DNA from: Idiomarina fontislapidosi
GTDB lineage: Bacteria > Pseudomonadota > Gammaproteobacteria > Enterobacterales > Alteromonadaceae
Assembly (NCBI RefSeq): GCF_003226255.1
Contig: NZ_QJST01000001.1
Coordinates: 186,001 to 250,000 of the forward strand
Length of the DNA: 64,000 bases
Direction: 5' to 3'
Below, one piece after another: positions 56,348-64,000 of the stretch. Positions within the stretch are counted from its first letter, which is position 1. Each line of letters begins with the position of its first letter. Below the pieces are notes generated by a model, which saw only the letters and a list, made by a program, of their open reading frames with translations, was not told the DNA's origin and did not search any database. The position numbers were made by a program, and so were the translations under genes.

Positions 56348-57487
56348 TTATTGATAACCATCTCGGATAATCAGTCGATGGTGAGTCGCTGCCGACATAA
56401 TAATGCCAAAGCCAGCCATCAGTGTGACCATCGACGTGCCGCCATAACTAATTAACGGCAACGGTACCCCGACCACGGGGAGTAATCCAGAGACCATACC
56501 AATATTTACAAAAACATACACAAAAAAGGTGAGGGTGAGCGCAGCGGCGAGTAACTTGCCGAACATATCTTGTGTGCGCAACGCAATGATAAGACCACGA
56601 ATAATGATGAAGGTGTAAAGTGCCAGTAGTAGCGTGACACCAATGAGACCAAACTCTTCACTAATGACCGAAAAGATGAAATCAGTATGGCGTTCGGGTA
56701 AAAACTCAAGTTGTGATTGCGTACCCTGTAACCAGCCTTTGCCATCAATACCACCAGAGCCAATCGCGATTTTAGACTGAATAATATGATAACCAGAACC
56801 CAAAGGATCAAGCTCTGGGTTTAAAAAAGTAAGTACCCGCTGACGCTGATAGTCATGCATCAGGTAGATCCAAAGCACTGGTAGGAAGGCGAGCACAAGC
56901 ATCACAGCTGCTAGGATCAGTCGCCAACTCAGTCCTGCAAAAAAGATGACGAAAAGACCTGCGCTGGCGACCAATAATGAGGTCCCCAAATCCGGTTGCT
57001 TAGCGATGAGTAAGGTCGGTAACAACACCAATGACAGTGCAGCGACGATGCGAAGAAACCGAGGCGGTAATGCGCGTTGATTAATAAACCAAGCGATCAT
57101 CAGTGGCATCGCCAGTTTCATTATCTCGGAAGGCTGAATGGTAACAGGACCCAAATCGAGCCAACGTTGGGCGCCTTTGCCGACTTCACCGAAAAGCAGC
57201 ACCGCAATGAGCAATAGCACCCCGCTACTATATATGAGTGGCGAGATTCGTTGGTAAAACCGAGGTGGCAATTGCGCTACTACAAATAAAGTTGCCAATG
57301 CTGCACCAATACGAATCGCCTGTCGCACGACCATATCCATATTTTGCCCGCTCGCCGAATAAACGATGAACAGACTGGCTACGCACAGGGTCAATAGGCC
57401 GAGTAGCAAAGGACCATCTAAATGCAATTTCTTGAGCAACGGGTGACGTTGACGTTCTTCAGTTGTTAGCACGTTCGGCTTCCTCAT
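56348..57487 (-). CDS. rodA: Rod shape-determining protein RodA (SEDS glycosyltransferase)
   Basis: 379 residues from the ATG at 57487; the frame is open upstream to 57559 but that part lies inside mrdA and has no homology. About ten membrane helices are visible. SEDS signatures are [27 protein letters not shown] near residue 100, [11 protein letters not shown], and [20 protein letters not shown] at the C-terminus. With PBP2 it polymerises peptidoglycan for cell elongation. It overlaps the mrdA 3' end by 29 bp, as in the conserved mrdA-rodA pair. Confidence 0.96.
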   Translation of the reverse strand: MRKPNVLTTEERQRHPLLKKLHLDGPLLLGLLTLCVASLFIVYSASGQNMDMVVRQAIRIGAALATLFVVAQLPPRFYQRISPLIYSSGVLLLIAVLLFGEVGKGAQRWLDLGPVTIQPSEIMKLAMPLMIAWFINQRALPPRFLRIVAALSLVLLPTLLIAKQPDLGTSLLVASAGLFVIFFAGLSWRLILAAVMLVLAFLPVLWIYLMHDYQRQRVLTFLNPELDPLGSGYHIIQSKIAIGSGGIDGKGWLQGTQSQLEFLPERHTDFIFSVISEEFGLIGVTLLLALYTFIIIRGLIIALRTQDMFGKLLAAALTLTFFVYVFVNIGMVSGLLPVVGVPLPLISYGGTSMVTLMAGFGIIMSAATHHRLIIRDGYQ

Positions 57488-59351
57488 ATTGCTCAGGGTG
57501 ATAGCGCTGGTGCCACGTATCGAGTAATCTGCGTGCGGCAGGCGCGGCGATACTGCCACCGCCGCCGACGACGTTTTCGATTGCGACCGAAATCACCACT
57601 TCAGGAGACTCTGCGGGCGCATAACCAACATACATCGCGTTATCGCGGTACTTCTCTGCCACATCCTCGGCAACATATTCCTCATCTTCGCCTAGGTTTA
57701 CTACCTGAGCGGTGCCGGTTTTGCCAGCAGAGGTATAGGTAGCATCTCGAAACGCCGAGTGCGCGGTCCCATGTGCATCTGACGTCACCGATACCATGGC
57801 TTCATGGATGACTTGCCAATAGCTTGGCTTATCGACCTGAACCGGCTGTTTATACTCCGGTTCAACGACGTTTAGGCTGTCGAGCGTGCCATATCCTTTT
57901 AGTAGGCGAGGCACGACAAACTCACCATAATTAGCCATTACGCCTGTTGCTGCCACCAGTTGCATCGGAGTGGCGGTCCAGTAGCTCTGACCAATACCGA
58001 CCGAGAGTGTTTCGCCGGCGTACCAGGGTTCACCGTATCGTGCACGTTTCCAACCTGTATTGGGCATAATGGCAGGGATTTCTTCGGCTATATCGATACC
58101 GGTTTTCTCGCCAAAGCCAAACTGTTGCATAAATCCTGAGATTTGGTCGACCCCCAGTTTCAGCGCTAGGTCATAATAAAATGTGTCACAACTTTCGGTA
58201 ATTGCTTTACTCACATTCACCCAACCGTGGCCCCACGCGAGCCAATCTCGATAGCGTCGGTCAACACCCTTAATTTCAAACCAGCCTGGGTCCCAAATTC
58301 GGGTTGTCGGCGTGATTTCGCCTGACTGTAAGCCGAGCAGTCCAAGTTGTGGCTTAATCGTCGATGCGGGGGGGTATCCACCTTGTGTTGCCCGGTTCAA
58401 TAACGGACTGTGTCGAGAATTAAGCAGTGAGCGGTATCGGTCTACTGAGATGCCGCTGACAAACCAGTTAGGGTTATAGCTCGGCGTACTTGCCATAGCG
58501 AGAATGCCACCCGTTTTGGCATCCATCAAAATGATTGAGCCTCGATTTTCGCCAAGAATTTCAGTCGCCTTTTTCTGCAACTCAACATCCAATTCTAATA
58601 CAATGTCTGAGCCGGGAGTCGGCGGTTCTGTGCTGAGGGTACGGACTACGCGACCACGGTTATTGACTTCGACACTGCGATATCCAACTTCTCCGTGTAA
58701 CTGTTCTTCGTAATATTTTTCGATTCCCAACTTACCGATCGTGCGGCTTGCAGCATAATTGGCAAGGCGCTCTTGCTCATCCAAGCGTTGTACGTCGCGG
58801 CGATTGATTTTTGCGACATAGCCAACCACATGTGTGAGTAGTTCATTAAACGGGTAATGACGAACCAGCCGAGCTTCAATGGAAAAACCAGGAAATTTAT
58901 GTTGCTTAGCTGCAAATCGGGCAATTTGCTGCTCGGTCATCTCATCTAGTACCGTCACATGATTAAAGCGACGTTGTGATTTTACATTGCGTTCGAAGTC
59001 TTCAATTGCAGCAGGTTCAATATCCAGTAACTGAGCGATTTCACTGACCTGTTGAGTGAGATTCGTGACTTCCTCAGGAATCACTTCGAGACTATAAACG
59101 GGTAGGTTTTCGGCGAGAATAACGCCATTGCGGTCATATATTAAACCGCGATTAGGGGCGATGGGCACGAGCTTAATGCGATTATCGTTGGAGCGCGTCT
59201 GTAGATCAGCGTACTCATCCACCTGCAGGTGATAGAGGTTGCCCAGAATCAACGAAAACAATCCAATAATGACGACAATGGCAAAGATCACGCGTCCAGC
59301 GAAGAGGCTCGACTCAGATTCATGGTCTCTGATTGGCGTGCGAGTGCGCAT
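57459..59351 (-). CDS. mrdA: Penicillin-binding protein 2 (peptidoglycan transpeptidase)
   Basis: 630 residues (E. coli 633). One N-terminal membrane helix (about 21-43) precedes the PBP dimerisation domain. The transpeptidase domain has S330-T-I-K333 (same number as E. coli), S-C-D in [13 protein letters not shown] and K-T-G in [10 protein letters not shown]. It cross-links peptidoglycan during elongation with RodA. Genes rlmH and rsfS precede it, the conserved rsfS-rlmH-mrdA-rodA order. Start ATG at 59351. Confidence 0.97.
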   Translation of the reverse strand: MRTRTPIRDHESESSLFAGRVIFAIVVIIGLFSLILGNLYHLQVDEYADLQTRSNDNRIKLVPIAPNRGLIYDRNGVILAENLPVYSLEVIPEEVTNLTQQVSEIAQLLDIEPAAIEDFERNVKSQRRFNHVTVLDEMTEQQIARFAAKQHKFPGFSIEARLVRHYPFNELLTHVVGYVAKINRRDVQRLDEQERLANYAASRTIGKLGIEKYYEEQLHGEVGYRSVEVNNRGRVVRTLSTEPPTPGSDIVLELDVELQKKATEILGENRGSIILMDAKTGGILAMASTPSYNPNWFVSGISVDRYRSLLNSRHSPLLNRATQGGYPPASTIKPQLGLLGLQSGEITPTTRIWDPGWFEIKGVDRRYRDWLAWGHGWVNVSKAITESCDTFYYDLALKLGVDQISGFMQQFGFGEKTGIDIAEEIPAIMPNTGWKRARYGEPWYAGETLSVGIGQSYWTATPMQLVAATGVMANYGEFVVPRLLKGYGTLDSLNVVEPEYKQPVQVDKPSYWQVIHEAMVSVTSDAHGTAHSAFRDATYTSAGKTGTAQVVNLGEDEEYVAEDVAEKYRDNAMYVGYAPAESPEVVISVAIENVVGGGGSIAAPAARRLLDTWHQRYHPEQYEEAERANN

Positions 59352-59374
59352 CTAGCTTCACTACCTTTTTATTG

Positions 59375-59845
59375 TTATTCCCGATGATACGGGTGGTTAT
59401 TATTGAGGCTCCAAGCACGGTACAAACTTTCTGCGACGATCACGCGAACAATGGGGTGTGGCAACGTTAATGGCGATAAAGACCAACGCTGCTCTGCCGC
59501 GGCTAAACATGCATCCGATAGCCCCTCGGGACCACCGATTAGCAACGATACATTGCGCCCGTCCATTTGCCAACCAGCCATTTGCTGGGCGAGTTGCGGT
59601 GTAGTCCAAGGCCGCCCGTGGACTTCGAGTGTCACAATGCGGTTTCCCTTAGGAACCGCTGCCAACAAGGCTTCGCCTTCTTGGTTTTTAATTTTTCCTA
59701 ATTCAGCCTTCTTTCCCCGTTTCTGAGGCGTGATCTCGATGAGATCGAGGCTCATATCGCGGGGAAAACGCTTCTGGTACTCTTCAAAGCCGCTGCTAAC
59801 CCAAGCTGGCATTTTATTGCCAACGGCGAGCATTTGAATTTGCAC
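59375..59845 (-). CDS. rlmH: 23S rRNA (pseudouridine-1915 N3)-methyltransferase RlmH
   Basis: 156 residues (E. coli 155). SPOUT-class methyltransferase; the trefoil-knot AdoMet site is [45 protein letters not shown]-terminal [11 protein letters not shown] matches the family. It modifies the helix 69 loop of 23S rRNA in 70S ribosomes. The start is GTG at 59845, directly after the rsfS stop codon with no spacer. Confidence 0.97.
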   Translation of the reverse strand: MQIQMLAVGNKMPAWVSSGFEEYQKRFPRDMSLDLIEITPQKRGKKAELGKIKNQEGEALLAAVPKGNRIVTLEVHGRPWTTPQLAQQMAGWQMDGRNVSLLIGGPEGLSDACLAAAEQRWSLSPLTLPHPIVRVIVAESLYRAWSLNNNHPYHRE

Positions 59846-60166
59846 TTATTGACTCCAAAGCTTCTCGAGCTGATAGAAGTCGCGCATTGATTCTTGCATA
59901 ACGTGTAACACCACGTCACCTAAATCAACTAATACCCACTCGCTCTGCTCTCCACCCTCTACACCTAAAGGCGGGATGCCAGCATGCTTGGCTTGAGTGG
60001 CTACGTATTCAGCAATACTTTTAACATGTGTCTTAGAGTTACCAGAACAAACAATCATATAATCGGCAACATCTGTTTTACCATGCACATCAAGGACTTG
60101 GATATCACGTCCTTTCAAATCATCGACTTTATCAATGACAAATTCGCGCAGTTGTTCAACTTGCAA
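59846..60166 (-). CDS. rsfS: Ribosomal silencing factor RsfS (YbeB)
   Basis: 106 residues (E. coli 105). DUF143 fold: FVIDKVDDLKGRDIQVLDV, the strongly conserved VADYMIVCSGNSKTHVKSIAEYV, and EWVLVDLGDVVLHVMQESMRDFYQLEKLW. It binds L14 on the 50S subunit and blocks subunit joining under starvation. The start is TTG (60164-60166), with GGGAG nine bases upstream; no ATG fits. It abuts rlmH, with nadD 66 bases upstream. Confidence 0.96.
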   Translation of the reverse strand: MQVEQLREFVIDKVDDLKGRDIQVLDVHGKTDVADYMIVCSGNSKTHVKSIAEYVATQAKHAGIPPLGVEGGEQSEWVLVDLGDVVLHVMQESMRDFYQLEKLWSQ

Positions 60167-60232
60167 GTGCTATTACTCCCATCGGGTTTGACAAAAGTTA
60201 GAGTGTACCAGATTATTGCGCTATAAACAGCA

Positions 60233-60868
60233 TCACAATGGGCTCGAATACAAATCATGGTGTTTGATATAGGCCATCACCGCAGCCGGGATTTCGGTAT
60301 CCGAGCCCGATGCCAACGCATCTCTCACTGCTGTCGATGAAACATCAGTAAGCGTGGTATCAGCAATATATATACGACCACAGGATGCGTCATTGAGTTC
60401 ACTCGGTGATGTAACTTTGCGCTCGTTGAGCAACTGCGCAATAGTCGCGTTGGCGTCAGATAACTGATAGCCGGGCCTTGGTAGCACAATAAGGTGTGCA
60501 GTGGCAAGGATGTCGCGCCACTCATACCACTGGTCAAAACTTAATAAAGAGTCCATCCCCATCACAAACGCGAGTCGGTCATTTGGGTATACGTGCTGCA
60601 TAGCAGCAAGGGTTTTGGCGGTGTATGACGGACTGGCTTGATTAAGCTCGAAGGGTTCGGCGCACAGCTGGGGCTGTTGCTCAATCGCACACTTGATCAT
60701 TGCCAAACGATGAGCACCGTCTGCCCGTGGTTGAGGGCGGTGTGGAGGCACGGCATTGGGCATAAGATGAATGGTGACGTGATTAAGCTTTTCGATAAGG
60801 TCACGAGCGGCGTTTAAATGACCCCGATGGATAGGATCAAAGGTGCCGCCAAAAATCGCTCTCAACAT
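60233..60868 (-). CDS. nadD: Nicotinate-nucleotide adenylyltransferase
   Basis: 211 residues (E. coli 213). It adenylates nicotinate mononucleotide in NAD synthesis. The nucleotidyltransferase motif is GGTFDPIHRGHL (about 7-18), and the C-terminal ISSTxxR-type motif appears as TDVSSTAVRDAL. MPNAVPPHRPQ is the substrate loop. The gene starts 32 bp inside the end of holA; this start is fixed by homology from residue 2 onward. Together with nadK at 19590 the window encodes two steps of NAD(P) synthesis. Confidence 0.96.
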   Translation of the reverse strand: MLRAIFGGTFDPIHRGHLNAARDLIEKLNHVTIHLMPNAVPPHRPQPRADGAHRLAMIKCAIEQQPQLCAEPFELNQASPSYTAKTLAAMQHVYPNDRLAFVMGMDSLLSFDQWYEWRDILATAHLIVLPRPGYQLSDANATIAQLLNERKVTSPSELNDASCGRIYIADTTLTDVSSTAVRDALASGSDTEIPAAVMAYIKHHDLYSSPL

Positions 60869-61922
60869 GGCTAAATATACCTAACTGTTGACGTGTTGAT
60901 ACCGGTAGCTGGGGTGACGATAAGAGCACCACAAGATGATACAGCAACACATCTAAGGGTTCATCGCGGTCAACTTTAGCGGCACGCTCGATACGCTCGG
61001 CTAATGCGAGCATTTGTCTAACCGTATCGTCACCGTATTGGCTGGCGCGACTTGCGTAGCCAGACTGCTGTGAACTCCACACTGCAAACTGTTTAAATAC
61101 TGACTGATGGTTTAAACCATGCTTCGCATTGCTATGCAGCTGGCTAATAATTTGTACTTCTCGCTGCAACATCCAGTTGAGAATATTGACTTCAACTTCA
61201 TTCTCTAACAAGCGTTCTAATCGGTGAATGGCTTGTTTGAGATCCTGTGCTGCAATGCTGTCTTGTAGGGCAAATACGTCAAATTGACTGTTATCTGCTA
61301 CACGTTCATAAATCTGTTGTTCATCCAATTCACCGAGATTCGGTAATAAAGACCACTTGATAAGTTCTTGCTCGAGTGCAAACAAATTCCCCTCAAACCA
61401 GCTAGATAATAGCTCAGCGGCTGACTGAGACAGTTGCAACTGATGGCGCTGGGCACGTTGCATAATAAAACGAGGAAGTTGGCTGCGCTTGGGGGTAAAT
61501 AGTTTTACTTGCAACGCTTCTGCGGCAAGTGCTTTAAACCATCGACTATTAAGCTGCTCTTTCTTGAGCTTAGGTCCTTTTAGAATGAGTAATTGGTCGG
61601 GGTTTGCCTGTTGGATGTATTCAACTAACGCATCCGATCCCGATTTACCGGGTTTTGCTTCTGGCAACTCAATATCAAGAACGGTAAAGCTACCAAATAA
61701 ACTCATGGACTGCTGTTGTTGTGCCAAAAGACCCCAGTCAAACTCGGAATCGGCACGCCAGCGCTGGTACTCGGGTGGGTTAGATAACTGTTGATTAAGA
61801 CTATGGCGGATCATGTCGTCACAGTCCTGTTGCAGTAATAGTTCATCGCCAAACAGCAAAATTACAGGCGGAATGCGTTGCTGCAAACTGCTTGTAAGCT
61901 GCTCAGGGAAGATAGCCTGCAT
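60837..61922 (-). CDS. holA: DNA polymerase III delta subunit HolA
   Basis: 361 residues, a little longer than E. coli delta (343). It begins PEQLTSSLQQRIPPVILLFGDELLLQQD, matching the family N-terminus; the AAA-like region has LLILKGPKLKKEQLNSRWFKAL, and the collar domain contains LFALEQELIKWSLL and FDVFALQDSIAAQDLKQAIHRLERLL. No Walker A is expected in delta. It opens the beta sliding clamp in the clamp-loader complex. The gene follows lptE (2-base gap) and overlaps nadD, the conserved leuS-lptE-holA-nadD order. Confidence 0.95.
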   Translation of the reverse strand: MQAIFPEQLTSSLQQRIPPVILLFGDELLLQQDCDDMIRHSLNQQLSNPPEYQRWRADSEFDWGLLAQQQQSMSLFGSFTVLDIELPEAKPGKSGSDALVEYIQQANPDQLLILKGPKLKKEQLNSRWFKALAAEALQVKLFTPKRSQLPRFIMQRAQRHQLQLSQSAAELLSSWFEGNLFALEQELIKWSLLPNLGELDEQQIYERVADNSQFDVFALQDSIAAQDLKQAIHRLERLLENEVEVNILNWMLQREVQIISQLHSNAKHGLNHQSVFKQFAVWSSQQSGYASRASQYGDDTVRQMLALAERIERAAKVDRDEPLDVLLYHLVVLLSSPQLPVSTRQQLGIFSHVESDFWRHL

Positions 61923-61924
61923 CG

Positions 61925-62428
61925 TTAATCCGAAAACTCTGAAATCAGTTGCCGTACTAAACGACGAGTCGCTTCATCGCGCATCTCGGATACCAGAAGC
62001 TCGCGTTCGCGCGTTTTCGCCAAGGCAAAGTTAGGATCGTCTTGATAGTCGCGTGCAACTTCAACCTGGCCGTCATATTCGGTTTGACCTTCGCGAACGA
62101 CTTGATAGTTAATCTGGTATATCAATTCGTATTCTGCGACCTGACCACTCTCAAACAATGACAGCGTGCGGCGCTCCAGTCCATCGGATAGCACGCGGAT
62201 GACGGTTGTCGATGAGCGGGTGCTCGCATCAACCACCTGAATTCCCGCTGTAAGTAGGCGTTGTGTCAGGCTTGCTTCCAACTCTAAAGAGTCAATACTA
62301 TCAAGGCGAACCGCTTGTAAGTTGGTCGGCAATTGATAACTGTCTCGAAGTTGGAAACTACAGCCATTGAGCCCGCTTAACATAAGCAGGCTCAACAGTA
62401 GGGCTGTGATGCGTTGCAGTGAGGTCAT
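61925..62428 (-). CDS. lptE: LPS-assembly lipoprotein LptE
   Basis: 167 residues. The lipoprotein signal ends L-N-G-C with C23 lipidated, directly followed by SFQLRDSYQLPTNLQAVRLDS, the typical LptE beginning. The end is acidic and helical (RRLVRQLISEFSD). LptE plugs the LptD barrel and helps place lipopolysaccharide at the cell surface. It starts one base after the leuS stop and is followed by holA. Sequence conservation in this family is low, so the context adds to the call. Confidence 0.94.
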   Translation of the reverse strand: MTSLQRITALLLSLLMLSGLNGCSFQLRDSYQLPTNLQAVRLDSIDSLELEASLTQRLLTAGIQVVDASTRSSTTVIRVLSDGLERRTLSLFESGQVAEYELIYQINYQVVREGQTEYDGQVEVARDYQDDPNFALAKTRERELLVSEMRDEATRRLVRQLISEFSD

Positions 62429-62429
62429 A

Positions 62430-64000
62430 TTAACTCACCACGATATTGAAGATTTTACCAGGCACGTAAATCTTCTTACGAATCGTTTTGCCATCGGTGT
62501 ACTTCTGCACCGCTTCGTCAGCCAACACCAATGATTGAACTTCTTCCTCACTTGCGGTCGCAGAAATGGTCAGTTTTGCGCGCACTTTACCGTTAACCTG
62601 CACGACGATAAGCTTTTCATCTTCGACCAACGCACTGTCATCCACATGCGGCCAGTCTGCGAAAATCAGACTGTCTTGGTGGCCCAATTGCTCCCATAAG
62701 TGTTCGCAAATGTGCGGTGTAATCGGTGCGAGCATACGGACCATGGCATCAATGGCTTCGCCCATTACCACGCGGTCCGATTCGCTTTGCATCGGCGCCT
62801 TTTGCAAGTGGTTGAGTAATTCCATGATCGCTGCAATCGCGGTATTAAAATGCTGTCGACGACCCATGTCATCGCTGACTTTAGCGATCGTCTTGTGCAG
62901 TTCGCGGCGTAATGCTTTTTGATCTTTACTCAGATCAACGTCTGAGTCGTGATAGCCGCCTGCCTCAATGAAATCATACGCCAGCTTCCAAACTCGACGG
63001 AGGAACCGTTGAGCGCCTTCGACACCTGAGTCTGACCATTCAAGGGTCATCTCGGGTGGTGCAGCAAACATCATAAATAAACGGACCGTGTCAGCGCCAT
63101 AACGCTCGACCATGGTTTGCGGGTCGATACCGTTATTCTTCGACTTTGACATTTTGCTCATGCCAGCGATTTCAACAGGTTGCCCATCTTCTTTATGACG
63201 TGCAGAAATTACGCCACCCTTGTCATCTTTTTCGAGTTCGACATCGAGTGGAGAGATCCATTGCTTACCACCTTTCTCGTCTTCGCGGTAGAAGCTGTCG
63301 GCGAGTACCATGCCTTGACATAGCAAACGTTTAAACGGCTCGTCAGACTCGACTAGACCGGTATCACGCAATAGTTTGTGGAAGAAACGCGCGTACAATA
63401 AGTGCAGAATCGCGTGTTCAATACCGCCAATGTATTGGTCAACAGGCAACCAGTAGTTCGCTTTTTCAGGATCCAGCATGGCATCATCAGTTTGCGCGCT
63501 ACAGTAGCGGGCGTAGTACCAAGACGACTCCATAAAGGTGTCAAACGTATCTGTCTCATGCTCAGCAGGCTGACCTTGATACTCGGTTTTGCGCCATTCA
63601 GGATCCGCTTTAATCGGCGAGGTAACACCATCCATTGTGACATCTTCTGGTAAGCGCACAGGGAGCTGGTCTTCAGGGACAGGCACTGATTCGCCGTTGG
63701 CTAAATTAAGCATAGGGATAGGCGTTCCCCAATAACGCTGACGTGATACGCCCCAATCGCGTAAGCGATAGTTAACGCTACGCTCACCGACACCACGCTG
63801 TTCCAGTACGTCGGCAATTGCGTCAAATGCTTGCTGCGAAGACATGCCGTTGTACTCAGCCGAGTTAATGACTTTGCCTTTTTCCGTGATAGCAGCTTGG
63901 CTGATATCACCTTCACCACTAAAGGGTTCAATAACCGGTACGATAGGGAGCTGATACTTGCTCGCGAACTCCCAGTCGCGTTGGTCATGTCCTGGTACTG
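62430..64000 (-). CDS. leuS: Leucyl-tRNA synthetase, C-terminal part (5' truncated by window)
   Basis: The frame is open to the right window edge; about 523 residues are present of a usual 860. The first readable segment [19 protein letters not shown] belongs to the CP1 editing domain, followed by the connective region ([21 protein letters not shown]). The KMSKS signature is in [13 protein letters not shown], and the anticodon-binding and C-terminal domains end in [18 protein letters not shown]-type sequence. The catalytic HIGH motif is outside. It charges tRNA-Leu; an internal ATG at 63845 is not the start. lptE follows after one base. Confidence 0.97.
   Translation of the reverse strand, partial: VPGHDQRDWEFASKYQLPIVPVIEPFSGEGDISQAAITEKGKVINSAEYNGMSSQQAFDAIADVLEQRGVGERSVNYRLRDWGVSRQRYWGTPIPMLNLANGESVPVPEDQLPVRLPEDVTMDGVTSPIKADPEWRKTEYQGQPAEHETDTFDTFMESSWYYARYCSAQTDDAMLDPEKANYWLPVDQYIGGIEHAILHLLYARFFHKLLRDTGLVESDEPFKRLLCQGMVLADSFYREDEKGGKQWISPLDVELEKDDKGGVISARHKEDGQPVEIAGMSKMSKSKNNGIDPQTMVERYGADTVRLFMMFAAPPEMTLEWSDSGVEGAQRFLRRVWKLAYDFIEAGGYHDSDVDLSKDQKALRRELHKTIAKVSDDMGRRQHFNTAIAAIMELLNHLQKAPMQSESDRVVMGEAIDAMVRMLAPITPHICEHLWEQLGHQDSLIFADWPHVDDSALVEDEKLIVVQVNGKVRAKLTISATASEEEVQSLVLADEAVQKYTDGKTIRKKIYVPGKIFNIVVS

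Overview
The window is a gene-dense, chromosomal, largely housekeeping segment of a marine-type gammaproteobacterium. The block dapB-carA-carB-greA ... yhbY-rlmE-ftsH-folP-glmM-tpiA-secG-tRNA-Leu-tRNA-fMet-rimP-nusA-infB-rbfA-truB-rpsO-pnp is a gammaproteobacterial arrangement seen in Pseudomonas and Alteromonadales. Protein lengths and catalytic positions track E. coli closely (GlmM S102, PBP2 S330, LipA cysteines 68/73/79/94/98/101). Moderate G+C, fadIJ, NlpI and a propeller-GGDEF-EAL protein point to Alteromonadales, perhaps Idiomarinaceae; this is inferred from memory of gene order and was not checked by search. I see no insertion sequence, prophage, CRISPR array or rRNA.

Layout. 1-484: 3' end of a PpiD-like foldase. 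563-7496 (minus): moxR-DUF58-DUF4381-batA-batB-batD, an aerotolerance-type VWA/MoxR operon. 7698-11134 (plus): fadI-fadJ beta-oxidation operon behind a near-consensus FadR operator. 11125-14532 (minus): a large sensory GGDEF-EAL protein. 14633-20471 (minus): M16 peptidase, bamE, SOS-controlled recN, nadK. 20616-25456 (plus): grpE, dnaK and dnaJ with sigma-32-like promoters, then an M48 lipoprotein peptidase. 25575-32635 (plus): dicarboxylate/amino-acid symporter, dapB, carAB behind a terminator-like leader, greA. 32765-33579: an orphan CI-like HTH protein and convergent yhbY. 33676-39713 (plus): rlmE, ftsH, folP, glmM, tpiA, secG. 39741-39967: two tRNAs. 40125-48907 (plus): the translation/RNA operon rimP to pnp. 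48998-51054 (plus): nlpI and a coupled putative metallopeptidase. 50986-64000 (minus): MAPEG protein, lipA, lipB, ybeD, dacA, rlpA, mltB, rodA, mrdA, rlmH, rsfS, nadD, holA, lptE and partial leuS, an envelope-elongation/lipoate/ribosome-maturation cluster.

How the genes work together. Most of the window serves three jobs: protein folding and quality control (PpiD, GrpE/DnaK/DnaJ, FtsH, several peptidases, BamE, LptE); translation and RNA turnover (tRNAs, RimP, NusA, IF2, RbfA, TruB, S15, PNPase, RlmE, RlmH, RsfS, LeuRS); and cell-wall growth (GlmM, PBP2, RodA, MltB, RlpA, DacA, NlpI). No gap longer than 300 bases lacks a gene. The least ordinary items are the NlpI-coupled Sel1/metzincin-like protein, the terminator-containing carA leader, the LexA box with tandem half-sites at recN, the multi-hairpin leader of rimP, and the orphan CI-like HTH protein. 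I found nothing that clearly amounts to a new multi-gene system.
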